This document shows positions 52,698 to 61,313 of a DNA stretch of 64,000 bases, piece after piece (the first letter of the stretch is position 1; every line of letters starts with the position of its first letter). This DNA is from CALZKI01 sp045124055 (GTDB taxonomy: Bacteria; Bacillota; Clostridia; Lachnospirales; Lachnospiraceae). The stretch covers positions 91,584 through 155,583 of the forward strand of contig JBGVKZ010000036.1 of the NCBI GenBank assembly GCA_045124055.1. Reading direction: 5' to 3'. The notes below the pieces were generated by a model, which worked only from the letters and a program-made list of their open reading frames with translations, did not search any database and was not told where the DNA came from. The translations under genes and the position numbers were made by a program.

Positions 52698-53738
52698 TTA
52701 CTCAGCCAAGGTTGATTTTACATATCCTTCAAACTGTGCCTGAGTCATTGTTGTATCAAAAGCTGCTACAAAATCTGCTGTTTTGTAGAAAGTAATTTTC
52801 ACATTTGCATAAGGCAATACTTTAATGGTCATTGTCTTATTGTCACCATCTGTTGAAATTCTTCCGCTTTCCACGGCTTCCAAATAATATGGGTCATACT
52901 GATTAATATCCAGCATTTTAGAATTCCAAGTAACTAATAGTTCTCCTTTAACAGCTCCACTACTACTTACATCATCACCATTTGTCATAATAGCGTACTG
53001 TAAACCTGACATACCTGCTACGGCTGATTTCCAATCTGCTTGATACTCTGCCGTATTCTCAATCAAAAAGCCCTCCTGGTCAATACCAACCTTTACATCT
53101 TTTGGCTGTGCATGTAAAACACCAATCAAACGCATATCTTCTGCTGCTGTGGAAACATAATCCGGTGCGGTAGGATATGCCATAACAAGAACTTCCGCAT
53201 CTGTTCCGTCTGTTGCCTGATTGGTTCTTACAATGTAACTCTCATATCTGGCAGCTCCACCCTTCAATTCTCTACCTGTTAAGGTAAATACTTCTCCATC
53301 TTTTAATTCCTGTCGTACTTCTGCACCTGTGGAATCTGTATACTGAACGCTACAATCTTCCCCATTCAACTTCAAAAAGCTAATTGTATATTCAAGGTCC
53401 AAGTATAATTCATTGTATAAAAGGTGATTATCATAATTGCGGATATCCATATAGAAAATATCTCCGCCTTCTGGATTGACATAACCTGGGACAGTTGTCA
53501 AATCAATATTTTTTAACGGTGTGTCAATTTTACCTGGAACATTGCTAATACAGTTACTATTAAAATAAAGTCCAGATGCTACGCTGACGCCTTTATTATC
53601 CCTTTTTGCATAATATTTTGCTATGGAGAATGTCGTAACACCTAGTGCCATAACAATTCCAATCATGAAACCAATAAGAAGGGTTCTCTTTTTCATATGA
53701 AATTTTTTCTTCGTTTTCTCCTTGTTACTGTGTCTCAC
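52698..53738 (-). CDS. Exported or membrane-anchored protein of the fibre locus
   Basis: The 346-residue protein has a basic N-terminus and a hydrophobic segment at about residues 20-40 (LLIGFMIGIVMALGVTTFSI) followed by AKYYAKRDNKG, a short motif where related proteins have AxYAWF. The rest is a predicted beta-rich exported domain. A GTG start with an AGAAGGTG ribosome site at 53738 is used. It lies 63 bases before the giant gene. No exact family is recognised; position and N-terminus suggest a third variant of the SipW-processed set. It could be a minor subunit or anchor of the surface structure. Confidence 0.6.
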   Translation of the reverse strand: MRHSNKEKTKKKFHMKKRTLLIGFMIGIVMALGVTTFSIAKYYAKRDNKGVSVASGLYFNSNCISNVPGKIDTPLKNIDLTTVPGYVNPEGGDIFYMDIRNYDNHLLYNELYLDLEYTISFLKLNGEDCSVQYTDSTGAEVRQELKDGEVFTLTGRELKGGAARYESYIVRTNQATDGTDAEVLVMAYPTAPDYVSTAAEDMRLIGVLHAQPKDVKVGIDQEGFLIENTAEYQADWKSAVAGMSGLQYAIMTNGDDVSSSGAVKGELLVTWNSKMLDINQYDPYYLEAVESGRISTDGDNKTMTIKVLPYANVKITFYKTADFVAAFDTTMTQAQFEGYVKSTLAE

Positions 53739-53769
53739 TTTGTCACCTTCTTTAAATCTCTAATCCTTT

Positions 53770-54516
53770 TTATTCTTGTACCGGTTCTGGCTGCATCGCA
53801 TTTACTACTACATAATTAATGTCTGTTTCTTTCAAGCTCTTTTCAAAACTGGTATCATCATTCCATTTTACTTCAATTAAATAGTAATCGTAGTCATACT
53901 TACCACCAGAATAGGTAAGATGCAAATCTCTACCTGTACTATCTTTGGAATATAAGGTATATGTACCTTTGTTAATAACGCCACTTGGACTTGCTGTACC
54001 AAACACCTCTAAATGTCTTTCCTGGGAAGTGTTTTGTCCCACAAGTGCTGTACCCTTTTTGGTCCAATAAACGTCATCTTCGCCGGGCATAGTAATGGCA
54101 CCCTCCGGTGCACTTTCACCCTTTAAAAGATTGTGTGGTTCCAACTCATATATTTCATAATTCACATCCATATTGTTGGTTGTGATAAATTCCAATTCAT
54201 AACTAAAATCCGATACTCTGGCAATATCAATATTATCGTCTTTTACATCATCAGGCTTTTTGTTACTGACACAGATAACTGTCTGTTTTGTTTCTGCCGG
54301 GTGAATATTGCCAATAGTATATTGAAGTGAATCCGTGGTTCCCGGATTTAAAAGATAGAGGAAATATGGTGTCATAATTTCCACTTCTTCTCTGGTTGCT
54401 TTTATATTTTCCTGTCTTGTATACCAACCAAAAGTAATTCCCGTTGCCATAATAAGTACCACAGAAAGTGTTATCCATATTACTCTTTTCCTGATTTTTC
54501 CGAACTTACTTTTCAT
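53770..54516 (-). CDS. Exported or membrane-anchored protein of the fibre locus
   Basis: The 248-residue protein has an N-terminal hydrophobic segment (VIWITLSVVLIMATGITFGW) then YTRQENIKATREEV, a variant of the YAWF-type SipW signal. Its exported part includes PYFLYLLNPGTTDSLQYTIG and an acidic beta-rich C-terminus. The ATG overlaps the stop of the upstream TasA-like gene by 11 bases, with AGAGGG as ribosome site. Tight coupling and shared layout suggest it is assembled with its neighbours. No firm family name. Confidence 0.62.
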   Translation of the reverse strand: MKSKFGKIRKRVIWITLSVVLIMATGITFGWYTRQENIKATREEVEIMTPYFLYLLNPGTTDSLQYTIGNIHPAETKQTVICVSNKKPDDVKDDNIDIARVSDFSYELEFITTNNMDVNYEIYELEPHNLLKGESAPEGAITMPGEDDVYWTKKGTALVGQNTSQERHLEVFGTASPSGVINKGTYTLYSKDSTGRDLHLTYSGGKYDYDYYLIEVKWNDDTSFEKSLKETDINYVVVNAMQPEPVQE

Positions 54517-55207
54517 TCAAATTACCCTCTACTTCAAATGTAAATCCTATGGACTCTAAATAGTTTCCTATCATAGTGTCCTGCAAATCATATTCTCTGG
54601 TGCTTTTTGCAGAAATACTCGATTTATCTGGTACATCTGCATATTCATATGGCCAGTACCAATATAAAATAACTTCTGTTTCTCCATCTTCTGCCAAAGT
54701 TCCTGTGAGTCCAATCATTTCCCCATCTTCTTCTCTGTATGGGATTTCATCTGCATAACCATCAGTAGTTTTGGTTCCATAAAATTTAATGTGTTCACGA
54801 GCAAGTTTAACAACGTCCCCATGACTTGTTCCAACCAATTTATAGGAAGGTGTAACGCTGATGGTATATCCATCGTAAGCCGTAGAATCTGTGGAAATAT
54901 AAATATGTACTTCCCCAAATGCACCTGGTCCTAATTTATTTTCTTCGATGTTGGCAAGCTTACCAAGACCCATATCGATAATTGCCTTGTTCTCATCTAC
55001 CTTGCTCATCTCCATACGAGTTCCGGAAGGCTCAATGGCAATTTCCACTTTCAATTCTCCAGTTCCATCTACTTTCAAATTCAGTTGATTCATTGATGCT
55101 CTGTTGCTTTCGGTAAACCACGCATAAGTAGCTGTTATCAGCACAAAACATACCACGAAAATCATACATACCGAAACAATCAGTTTTTGTTTTCTTTGAT
55201 TTTTCAT
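54506..55207 (-). CDS. TasA/camelysin-like protein with SipW-type signal peptide
   Basis: The signal peptide is of the SipW type: a helix ending in LITATYAWFTESNRASM, the motif expected before cleavage in TasA-like matrix proteins. The mature domain has GELKVEIAIEPSG, a long beta-rich centre, and the ending LYWYWPYEYADVPD and DLQDTMIGN, typical of the TasA/CalY family. These proteins form biofilm fibres in Bacillus. The frame opens at 55243, but the AAAGGAG site puts the start at the ATG at 55207 (233 residues). It is followed by two related exported proteins and preceded by its likely peptidase. Confidence 0.82.
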   Translation of the reverse strand: MKNQRKQKLIVSVCMIFVVCFVLITATYAWFTESNRASMNQLNLKVDGTGELKVEIAIEPSGTRMEMSKVDENKAIIDMGLGKLANIEENKLGPGAFGEVHIYISTDSTAYDGYTISVTPSYKLVGTSHGDVVKLAREHIKFYGTKTTDGYADEIPYREEDGEMIGLTGTLAEDGETEVILYWYWPYEYADVPDKSSISAKSTREYDLQDTMIGNYLESIGFTFEVEGNLNEK

Positions 55208-55229
55208 AAGGAATCTGTCTCCTTTGTCA

Positions 55230-55805
55230 TCACTCGATTTCATCCTCTTTTTCCATAAAAAGTACTTTTATAAATTGCACTATGTAAGATAGTAAACAAA
55301 TAAGAAGCGGCAAAATAATCAATCCAAAATACACATAATTATTGGACAAACTCGTCAATATTTTGCCAAAAGTCTTTCCGAATGGTAATACTTTTACAAG
55401 TTTCCCTACAATCTGGTCTTCACTTACCGGATAATCATCCGGTTCATCGTAGGCATCACCTTTTGTGATAAAAAGCCTTTCTCCTGTATAGGTGTCCTTA
55501 CAGATATCATAGATACGATGGGTATTATACAGACCATAAATCGCCGGTTCTTCGGAAACGAACGTAATCACGTCTCCTTCCTGCAATTTGGAAACACTGA
55601 CTTCTTTTATGATGATGTAGCTTCCGTTTTCTATCATTGGCTCCATACTGCCGCTTACCACGTGTAAAATGCGGTAGCCGAATACTGACGGAGCGTTGCC
55701 TTTTAATAAGGAAACAATGAAAACACAAGTTACCAAAATGAGTATTACAAAAAATATGTCTCTACCCTTTTTTCTTGGTTTTTCTTCTTCCTGCATAGAT
55801 TTCAC
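55230..55805 (-). CDS. sipW: SipW-type signal peptidase I
   Basis: This 191-residue membrane protease has two membrane helices (about 16-35 and 153-178). The catalytic serine is in VVSGSMEPMIENGSYI (Ser53). In place of the bacterial catalytic lysine it has a histidine in NTHRIYD (His96), and ITKGDAYDEPDD provides the conserved GDxxxxPD. This is the ER-type signature of SipW, which processes TasA-like proteins. The start is a GTG that overlaps the upstream stop (TAGTG); ATG 55796 is an alternative. The neighbouring AxYAWF proteins are the likely substrates. Confidence 0.9.
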   Translation of the reverse strand: MKSMQEEEKPRKKGRDIFFVILILVTCVFIVSLLKGNAPSVFGYRILHVVSGSMEPMIENGSYIIIKEVSVSKLQEGDVITFVSEEPAIYGLYNTHRIYDICKDTYTGERLFITKGDAYDEPDDYPVSEDQIVGKLVKVLPFGKTFGKILTSLSNNYVYFGLIILPLLICLLSYIVQFIKVLFMEKEDEIE

Positions 55806-57067
55806 TATTTCTTCTTTCTTTTAAAGCGACCACCAAATAACTTTTTGGTTTGTCCCTGATTATTACTTTCCTCATTCTGATGCAGAGAATTATAGGATTC
55901 TTCCTGCATATGCTGTGCCATTTGCTGTTCTGCCAGTCTGTTTTTCCTACGGATTCTTTCCAATCTGACAATTTCATTCTTACGCTTTGCCTGTAAGTTA
56001 CTCAATTCACTTTGCACAATCTTTCTAAGGTTCGCATCTGGTATATCACAGTTTCTAATAATTTCGTCCAATAACTGACGAATATATTTTACATCTGTTT
56101 CTTTCTGGATTTTTTCGCGGTTTGTATCCACTTTCGACTGTTCATCTACCTGGTTATGTAACATCGCATAATGCCAAATGAAAGAGTCGTAAATATCCTT
56201 TTCAAACTGTCTGGAAATTACCGGCTCCTGCTTAACCAGTTCTACCCTGTAACCCACCTTGTCATAGGTGTAAATAAAGTTCCAAAGCTTATGACAAGCT
56301 TTGTAGTTGACGTTCTTACCGATTGCATTGGTTTTAACGATTGGGTGTCGAACAGCTGGATAAGCTCGCATAATTCGAACAAATTCGGTATTTACCAAAC
56401 TATTTACCGTTTTGTAAATTTTCGCAATGCGTGCAAAAATGTTGGCATTATTTTGTTCGTTATCTAAGTCCGTTTGTTTATCTCTGATTTTTACCTGAAC
56501 TTTGTACTCAACCATTTCTGTATAATTATCAATACGAGATTCCATTTCAAAGAAAGTACCAAGTTCATCCTTGCTATTTTCAAAAATGACGTTATAACGC
56601 TTATTGACAAACTGCTGTAATTCTGCCAACAAAGTACAAATAAAACGGTTTTCGTAAATGTTGTAACTTTCTTCTTTAAACACGTTCAAAATACGGTTTG
56701 GAACTACCGTTCCGTCTTCACTATATTTATCAATCATATCGCTGTGCTGAATCAAATGACGAACGGATTCTGCATTGATATTTCTTGCCATTGCGATATT
56801 TACGACCTCACGTTGTTCTTCGATGAATTTTCTTGGATTCATAACGACTTCATATAAAGCCGGAAGGGCTGCTTCAATCTCATTAACCCATTCTTCATCA
56901 ATGGATTTTATCAGCTTTACATTCATGAACTTACAATAATTCATACCAGTTTCCAGTAAATTGTAGAAATACTTATAAAAGTCGTCCTGCTCAATTTCCG
57001 GATTGATATTCTTTTTCATTTTGTCGTATGTGTTTTGTACAACATCTCTATTTTCCATACTGCTCAT
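55805..57067 (-). CDS. DUF2357/McrC-like partner protein without visible nuclease motif
   Basis: The 420-residue cytoplasmic protein has no signal or membrane helix. VVPNRILNVFKEESYNIYEN and RFICTLLAELQQFVNKRY (near 122-158) match the ENRF pattern of DUF2357 proteins, the McrC-like partners of McrB-type ATPases. I see no PD-(D/E)xK nuclease motif. The C-terminal third is a charged helix rich in Lys/Arg/Gln, with a basic end (KKLFGGRFKRKKK). It lies between an McrB-like ATPase and a signal peptidase. A nuclease-free McrBC-like pair in a surface locus points to a non-restriction function; the assignment is inference. Confidence 0.65.
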   Translation of the reverse strand: MSSMENRDVVQNTYDKMKKNINPEIEQDDFYKYFYNLLETGMNYCKFMNVKLIKSIDEEWVNEIEAALPALYEVVMNPRKFIEEQREVVNIAMARNINAESVRHLIQHSDMIDKYSEDGTVVPNRILNVFKEESYNIYENRFICTLLAELQQFVNKRYNVIFENSKDELGTFFEMESRIDNYTEMVEYKVQVKIRDKQTDLDNEQNNANIFARIAKIYKTVNSLVNTEFVRIMRAYPAVRHPIVKTNAIGKNVNYKACHKLWNFIYTYDKVGYRVELVKQEPVISRQFEKDIYDSFIWHYAMLHNQVDEQSKVDTNREKIQKETDVKYIRQLLDEIIRNCDIPDANLRKIVQSELSNLQAKRKNEIVRLERIRRKNRLAEQQMAQHMQEESYNSLHQNEESNNQGQTKKLFGGRFKRKKK

Positions 57068-57099
57068 ATTCTTTCCTTTGCTACTTATATGGCAAGTTG

Positions 57100-58710
57100 T
57101 TAGCTATTTGAACCACCGCTCATTTTCTTAAGTCTTGCCAAATATGCTTTACTGATTTTAAAGTTTTCTGGACCAAATGCATTGTCCAAATAAAGAATAA
57201 GTCCGTCTAACTCATCACGGATAAATCCGATACCAAGAGATTCAAATTTTCTTAAAATCTTCTTAGCAAACATAAAGTCAATACCATCAATTTCTGTTCC
57301 ACCACAAGCAATGTAACATGGAACAAAATCTTTTAACTGTCTTAAAATACGGTTACCAAAGGTAATTCTGAAATGAGAAATAAGATATTTATCCAGTTTG
57401 TCAAGTTCTGCCAGATTTTCTTCTGAAATTGGATACTTTTTCTTAGCTTCTTCGTACATTTCAAACATATGTCCATAGCTTAATCTCATTGGCTCTGTAT
57501 CCGGTGCTTCAAATGGCTCTGCTCTGTCATCTAAGTCGATTGGAATTGCACGGTCGTATACTTTATCTGCAACGGCAAAAGTAGAGTCATCGTTGTTAAT
57601 TGTACCAACATACCATACATTAGAAGGAATCCATACTTTACCTTCTTTCATAAGCTGTGGGTCGTTAGCTGCCTGGTTGGATACGACAGAGAAATATCTT
57701 TCATCTTCTCTTGGAAGTTCGAGAATAGATAACATTTCTGCGAAATAATATTCTACTCTGGCAATATTCATTTCATCGAGAATAACGACTTTCATATCGT
57801 CATAGTAATGAGCTTCGTATAAAGTTTTCAAAAATTCTGTTTCTGTATATTTCTTTGTAAAGTCGTTGTAGTAACCAAATAACTCTGTACGGTCTCTCCA
57901 AGATGGCTGTACGGAACAAATCAAACTTGGGTTGTTGATAAACTGTCCGAAGGCATATGGCAGGGAAGTTTTACCTGTACCAGAAATACCCTGTAAAATA
58001 AGCATTTTAGCTGCACCAAATGTTGCGAACATCTGTTTAATAACTTCTAAATCATAGTATAAATGAAGTTTTGATGCTGCGAAGTTTCTAAAGTTGATAC
58101 AAACTTCTTCTAAAGTAATCGTATTATCATATTCCGGTTTTACATAATTTGGAGATAAGTAGAAAGTATCCACACTGGAAAGACGTGGAAATCTTGGTTC
58201 TCCAACTTCTACGGTTTCTACCACTTCCTCTTCCTCTAAGGAAGCAGCTGCTTCTACATTTTCCGCAACTTCTTCTGTATCCAAATTATCTACATCTAAC
58301 TGACTTTCTAATAATTCAGGATTTACTTCCATACCAAGTTCCGAAATTTTCATTGCCAAAATCTTATCTTTTTCATAGTTGGCTTTCATAATTTCACGTT
58401 TCAAGGTAACTACTTCGTCTTTCATTTTTTCGTACTCGATAACCGGCACTTTGAATCGAAGTAAAATTTTTACGCCTTTTATAATCAGGTAGATAATTAA
58501 CGCAAACAATAAATAAATAAGAATATGCATAATAATTGCAGCCACCCAACCAAAAGGTGTCATATCGGGTTTATATGTACTAAATAAATCCATATAAAAT
58601 TCAACGTCTAAAATACCTACTATTGCGTCTTTAATGGCAATAACGATATTCCAGAGGAGCTCGAAAATCGATCTCATATAGTTATAAAAATAGTAAAAAA
58701 ATGCATTCAT
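57100..58710 (-). CDS. Membrane-anchored McrB-like AAA+ ATPase
   Basis: The 536-residue protein starts with amphipathic segments and a clear membrane helix at about 55-80, then a coiled coil (about 90-125) and an acidic linker (about 135-170). The AAA+ domain has Walker A ILQGISGTGKTSL (near 238-250), Walker B VVILDEMNIARVEYYFAEML (from about 308) and sensor GTINNDDSTFAVADKVYDRA (369-388). These are McrB-type motifs, including the DEMN-x-A-RVE pattern. McrB is usually a soluble restriction GTPase/AAA; here it is tied to the membrane and sits with TasA-like genes. It probably remodels an export or assembly complex. Confidence 0.87.
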   Translation of the reverse strand: MNAFFYYFYNYMRSIFELLWNIVIAIKDAIVGILDVEFYMDLFSTYKPDMTPFGWVAAIIMHILIYLLFALIIYLIIKGVKILLRFKVPVIEYEKMKDEVVTLKREIMKANYEKDKILAMKISELGMEVNPELLESQLDVDNLDTEEVAENVEAAASLEEEEVVETVEVGEPRFPRLSSVDTFYLSPNYVKPEYDNTITLEEVCINFRNFAASKLHLYYDLEVIKQMFATFGAAKMLILQGISGTGKTSLPYAFGQFINNPSLICSVQPSWRDRTELFGYYNDFTKKYTETEFLKTLYEAHYYDDMKVVILDEMNIARVEYYFAEMLSILELPREDERYFSVVSNQAANDPQLMKEGKVWIPSNVWYVGTINNDDSTFAVADKVYDRAIPIDLDDRAEPFEAPDTEPMRLSYGHMFEMYEEAKKKYPISEENLAELDKLDKYLISHFRITFGNRILRQLKDFVPCYIACGGTEIDGIDFMFAKKILRKFESLGIGFIRDELDGLILYLDNAFGPENFKISKAYLARLKKMSGGSNS

Positions 58711-58732
58711 TTGTATCTGTTCTCCTTACTCA

Positions 58733-59635
58733 TTACTCTTTGCTATCCACTTCGGCGGACATAAATTCAAACATTGCTGCAATCTGGTCTAAGGCTATGG
58801 AATCCGTACAATCCAAATCCGTTCCCTCTATCCACACACGCATCGTAACTTTTACGTCTACGTCTTCTGCAATGGTGAAAAGAATTGGTGAATCCTTTCC
58901 ATTGTCTGATTCTATAAATTCGCCTTCTTTTGTCTGTTTAATGGTGGTATAATTGCCATAATCATTTTTCACCCTGTCTTCCGCCCTGTTTGTATCCCGA
59001 TTGGAAACATTGGTGTTCGGTTCATAAATAAATACCGTTCCATCTTCCAGTTCAAAACTGATTCTTAAGGCATTCACTGCAGTATCTCCTACAACTGTGC
59101 TTTCCTCGGCATCTGGAGACTGGTAAACGTGTGTCCCCTTATGCTCCAAGCTAGTTGCCGGTCCTACGAGGAAAATGTCATATAATTTTCCTTCCGTCTT
59201 AATAATACTGTCTTCCTCTAAATTCGGATTTTGTGCAGCCTTTATATAGAAGGTTTTCTCATAAACATATTTCGTATGTAATTGTGTTTCATCGGTAATG
59301 GCTTTTACATTGACTACGGTGTTTCCCGAATAAACCGGTGAATAAAACAGCGTACCATTTTTTGTAGTTACTGGATTCAGCACCATACTTTCCATTGCAC
59401 TACTACCTACGGCAGTACTTAAATCCAGTTCATCGCTGTAAACTCCAGGTCCCCTTCCTGTGTCATCTGCAATCTGCAGAACTCCAGGTCCTCCTGCTAA
59501 CAGGGAAAGATTCATAACCTTGGGATTACGACTGTGCTGAAACCACGCATAAGTGGCTGTACTCAAAACTGCCAGAAGTACACAAATCGTCACTACCATT
59601 TCTCTGACTTTTGGTCTGTTTTTCTTCTTTTTCAT
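58733..59635 (-). CDS. Exported YAWF-type protein (TasA-like class)
   Basis: The 300-residue protein has a Lys-rich start and a hydrophobic segment ending in LSTATYAWFQHSRNPK, the SipW-type signal motif at residues 27-32. A GELK-like GPGVLQIADDTGRGPGVYS follows, then a beta-rich domain. The C-terminus has TMRVWIEGTDLDCTDSIALD, an element shared with the protein at 59646 (IWYEGEDPECTDDIIGG). The two are therefore paralogues over their C-terminal parts and may be partners. SipW (three genes downstream) is the likely processing enzyme. Confidence 0.8.
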   Translation of the reverse strand: MKKKKNRPKVREMVVTICVLLAVLSTATYAWFQHSRNPKVMNLSLLAGGPGVLQIADDTGRGPGVYSDELDLSTAVGSSAMESMVLNPVTTKNGTLFYSPVYSGNTVVNVKAITDETQLHTKYVYEKTFYIKAAQNPNLEEDSIIKTEGKLYDIFLVGPATSLEHKGTHVYQSPDAEESTVVGDTAVNALRISFELEDGTVFIYEPNTNVSNRDTNRAEDRVKNDYGNYTTIKQTKEGEFIESDNGKDSPILFTIAEDVDVKVTMRVWIEGTDLDCTDSIALDQIAAMFEFMSAEVDSKE

Positions 59636-59645
59636 AGGAATCCTC

Positions 59646-60566
59646 TTAATAACTAAAGTTCATATAAAGTTCTACCCAACCACCGATAATATCGTCTGTA
59701 CATTCCGGGTCTTCTCCTTCGTACCAGATAACTACGGTATATTTATCATATTCGCCATTTTCAATTTCTTTACGAACTCCGGTAGTAACTACCTTGTCGG
59801 AAGCAAATGGCGTTGTTTCCAATTTATATACTTTGTCTAAAGTTTCGAAGCTGGATAAATCCAACAATTCGTCTGAATTAATTCCTGCTTCCTCAGGACT
59901 TGCCATTGTATATTGTTCTTTTGCATTTTCCGCATAATTTTGAAATGGGAAGTCGTAAAGAGAATACTGTGCTTCCGGTTCTCCGTCTTCTCCAATCATT
60001 GCGTATATCTGCTGCACATCATTTTTGGCAACCATAACCCACATAGCTTCATCAGCATTTTTGTATTCTGCACGAATGTTCAACGTGTATCGGTAATCTA
60101 TGGTTCGACCTGTCTGATTCACCAGATAAAAGGTGTGTGCCACATAATTTCTGCCGTTGTGTTCTCCATTTACTTCCATAACATCTTCGCTAATGTCATA
60201 GATGCTGATGTTATCTGCATTTACAACTGCCTTTCCCCTAAGGGAAATCAATTTTTCACTAAAATCTGTGGTATTGGATATGTAAACTCCATCGTGTGCC
60301 ATTGTTTTATCAATGTTAATGACGAATTCACCAGACTCTGTATAAAAAGCAGCCATAATATACATAACTGCTAATATACATATAATGATTAAAATGCTCT
60401 GTTTTGCTGCATGCATTCTGAATAAGCTTCTTGTGAAACTGATACCACCCATGTACCAGTGTTTGAATCGATTAAGTATGTCAAACCTACTTGTGAGCGA
60501 ACGCTTCGGTTTCTTTGGTTTCACATCTTTGTCTTCATTCTTTTTTCCCAATAACATATTTCCCAT
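59646..60566 (-). CDS. Membrane-anchored extracellular protein, paralogue of the 58733 product
   Basis: The 306-residue protein has a long basic cytoplasmic N-terminus (about 55 residues), one membrane helix (about 55-73, SILIIICILAVMYIMAAFY), and an extracytoplasmic beta-rich domain. TESGEFVINIDK starts the exported part, where the YAWFTES-like motif is reduced to AAFYTESG. The C-terminus, YTVVIWYEGEDPECTDDIIG, matches the same region of its neighbour. Its signal segment lacks a clear cleavage site, so it may be the permanent membrane anchor or assembly platform of the fibre. Inference only. Confidence 0.72.
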   Translation of the reverse strand: MGNMLLGKKNEDKDVKPKKPKRSLTSRFDILNRFKHWYMGGISFTRSLFRMHAAKQSILIIICILAVMYIMAAFYTESGEFVINIDKTMAHDGVYISNTTDFSEKLISLRGKAVVNADNISIYDISEDVMEVNGEHNGRNYVAHTFYLVNQTGRTIDYRYTLNIRAEYKNADEAMWVMVAKNDVQQIYAMIGEDGEPEAQYSLYDFPFQNYAENAKEQYTMASPEEAGINSDELLDLSSFETLDKVYKLETTPFASDKVVTTGVRKEIENGEYDKYTVVIWYEGEDPECTDDIIGGWVELYMNFSY

Positions 60567-60581
60567 GTCTTCACCTTTATC

Positions 60582-61223
60582 CTAAAATAACTTTACGCAT
60601 TGTAAAAACAGTTGTACCAGTTTTGGGTCAAACTGTTTTCCAGCCTCATTTACAATAATCTGGGCTGCTTCCTCTTTTGTGGTTTGCTTTCTTTTATATG
60701 GTTTCCATGCCGTGATTCCATCGTATGTATCTGCAATCGCACAAATCCTTGCACCTAATGGAATGTCATCTCCTTTTAATCCAAGAGGATACCCTCCGCC
60801 GTCATATCTTTCGTGGTGATAGAGTGCAATCTGCAAAAGTTGCTCCATAACTGCTTGTGGATAAGGTTCTATATATACACTATCGATTGCCTTAGCCACA
60901 TCTACGGTATGATTTTTGATAATTTGGATTTCCTCATCAGTCAGTTTCTCAACCTTGTTTAAAATACTCATTGGAATGTAATGTCTGCCAATGTCGTGCA
61001 TCATAAACACTTCCTGACTGTACCTGGAAAATTCTACGCCCATCTGAGAATTAACCCATTCCTTGTCCTGATTGCAGACAGCACGAAACAGAATGTCTGC
61101 ATATCTGCCTACATTCTGCATATGAATTCTCGTCTCTCTCGGAATCGTACTATATAAATCTTGTAAGGTGGGAAAGCACCCTTTTTTTGAGCTGCACACC
61201 AAGGCTCTATCTTTTACTAACAT
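60582..61223 (-). CDS. HD-GYP domain protein, probable c-di-GMP phosphodiesterase
   Basis: The 213-residue protein is a stand-alone HD-GYP domain. The motif FMMHDIGRHYIPMSILNK carries the HD pair (about 76-77), KNHTVDVAKAIDS gives the next metal histidine, and HHERYDGGGYPLGLKGDDIP is the GYP signature (from about 136). ADTYDGITAWKPYKR completes the set. All the key residues are kept, so activity is likely. It is the first gene after the promoter at 61.27-61.30 kb and so heads the fibre operon. It would lower c-di-GMP when the locus is expressed. Confidence 0.92.
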   Translation of the reverse strand: MLVKDRALVCSSKKGCFPTLQDLYSTIPRETRIHMQNVGRYADILFRAVCNQDKEWVNSQMGVEFSRYSQEVFMMHDIGRHYIPMSILNKVEKLTDEEIQIIKNHTVDVAKAIDSVYIEPYPQAVMEQLLQIALYHHERYDGGGYPLGLKGDDIPLGARICAIADTYDGITAWKPYKRKQTTKEEAAQIIVNEAGKQFDPKLVQLFLQCVKLF

Positions 61224-61271
61224 ATCTCACCTTTTTCTACCTTCTAACATTAGCAAGGTATAACTAAGTAT

Positions 61272-61300
61272 ATTATATCATTATTGCAGTAAAAACTCAA
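61272..61300 (-). promoter_or_regulatory. Promoter of the long fibre-locus operon
   Basis: On the minus strand TTGAGT (61295-61300) and TATAAT (61272-61277) with a 17-base spacer lie about 49 bases before the HD-GYP start codon. I saw no further convincing terminator before 34.45 kb in the same direction. Confidence 0.62.
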
Positions 61301-61313
61301 TGTTTTCTCGGAT

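Noticed and set aside
57100..58710. Type IV restriction system (McrBC)
   Set aside because: The McrB-like protein has a membrane helix, its partner shows no nuclease motif, and the neighbours are export and fibre genes rather than defence genes.
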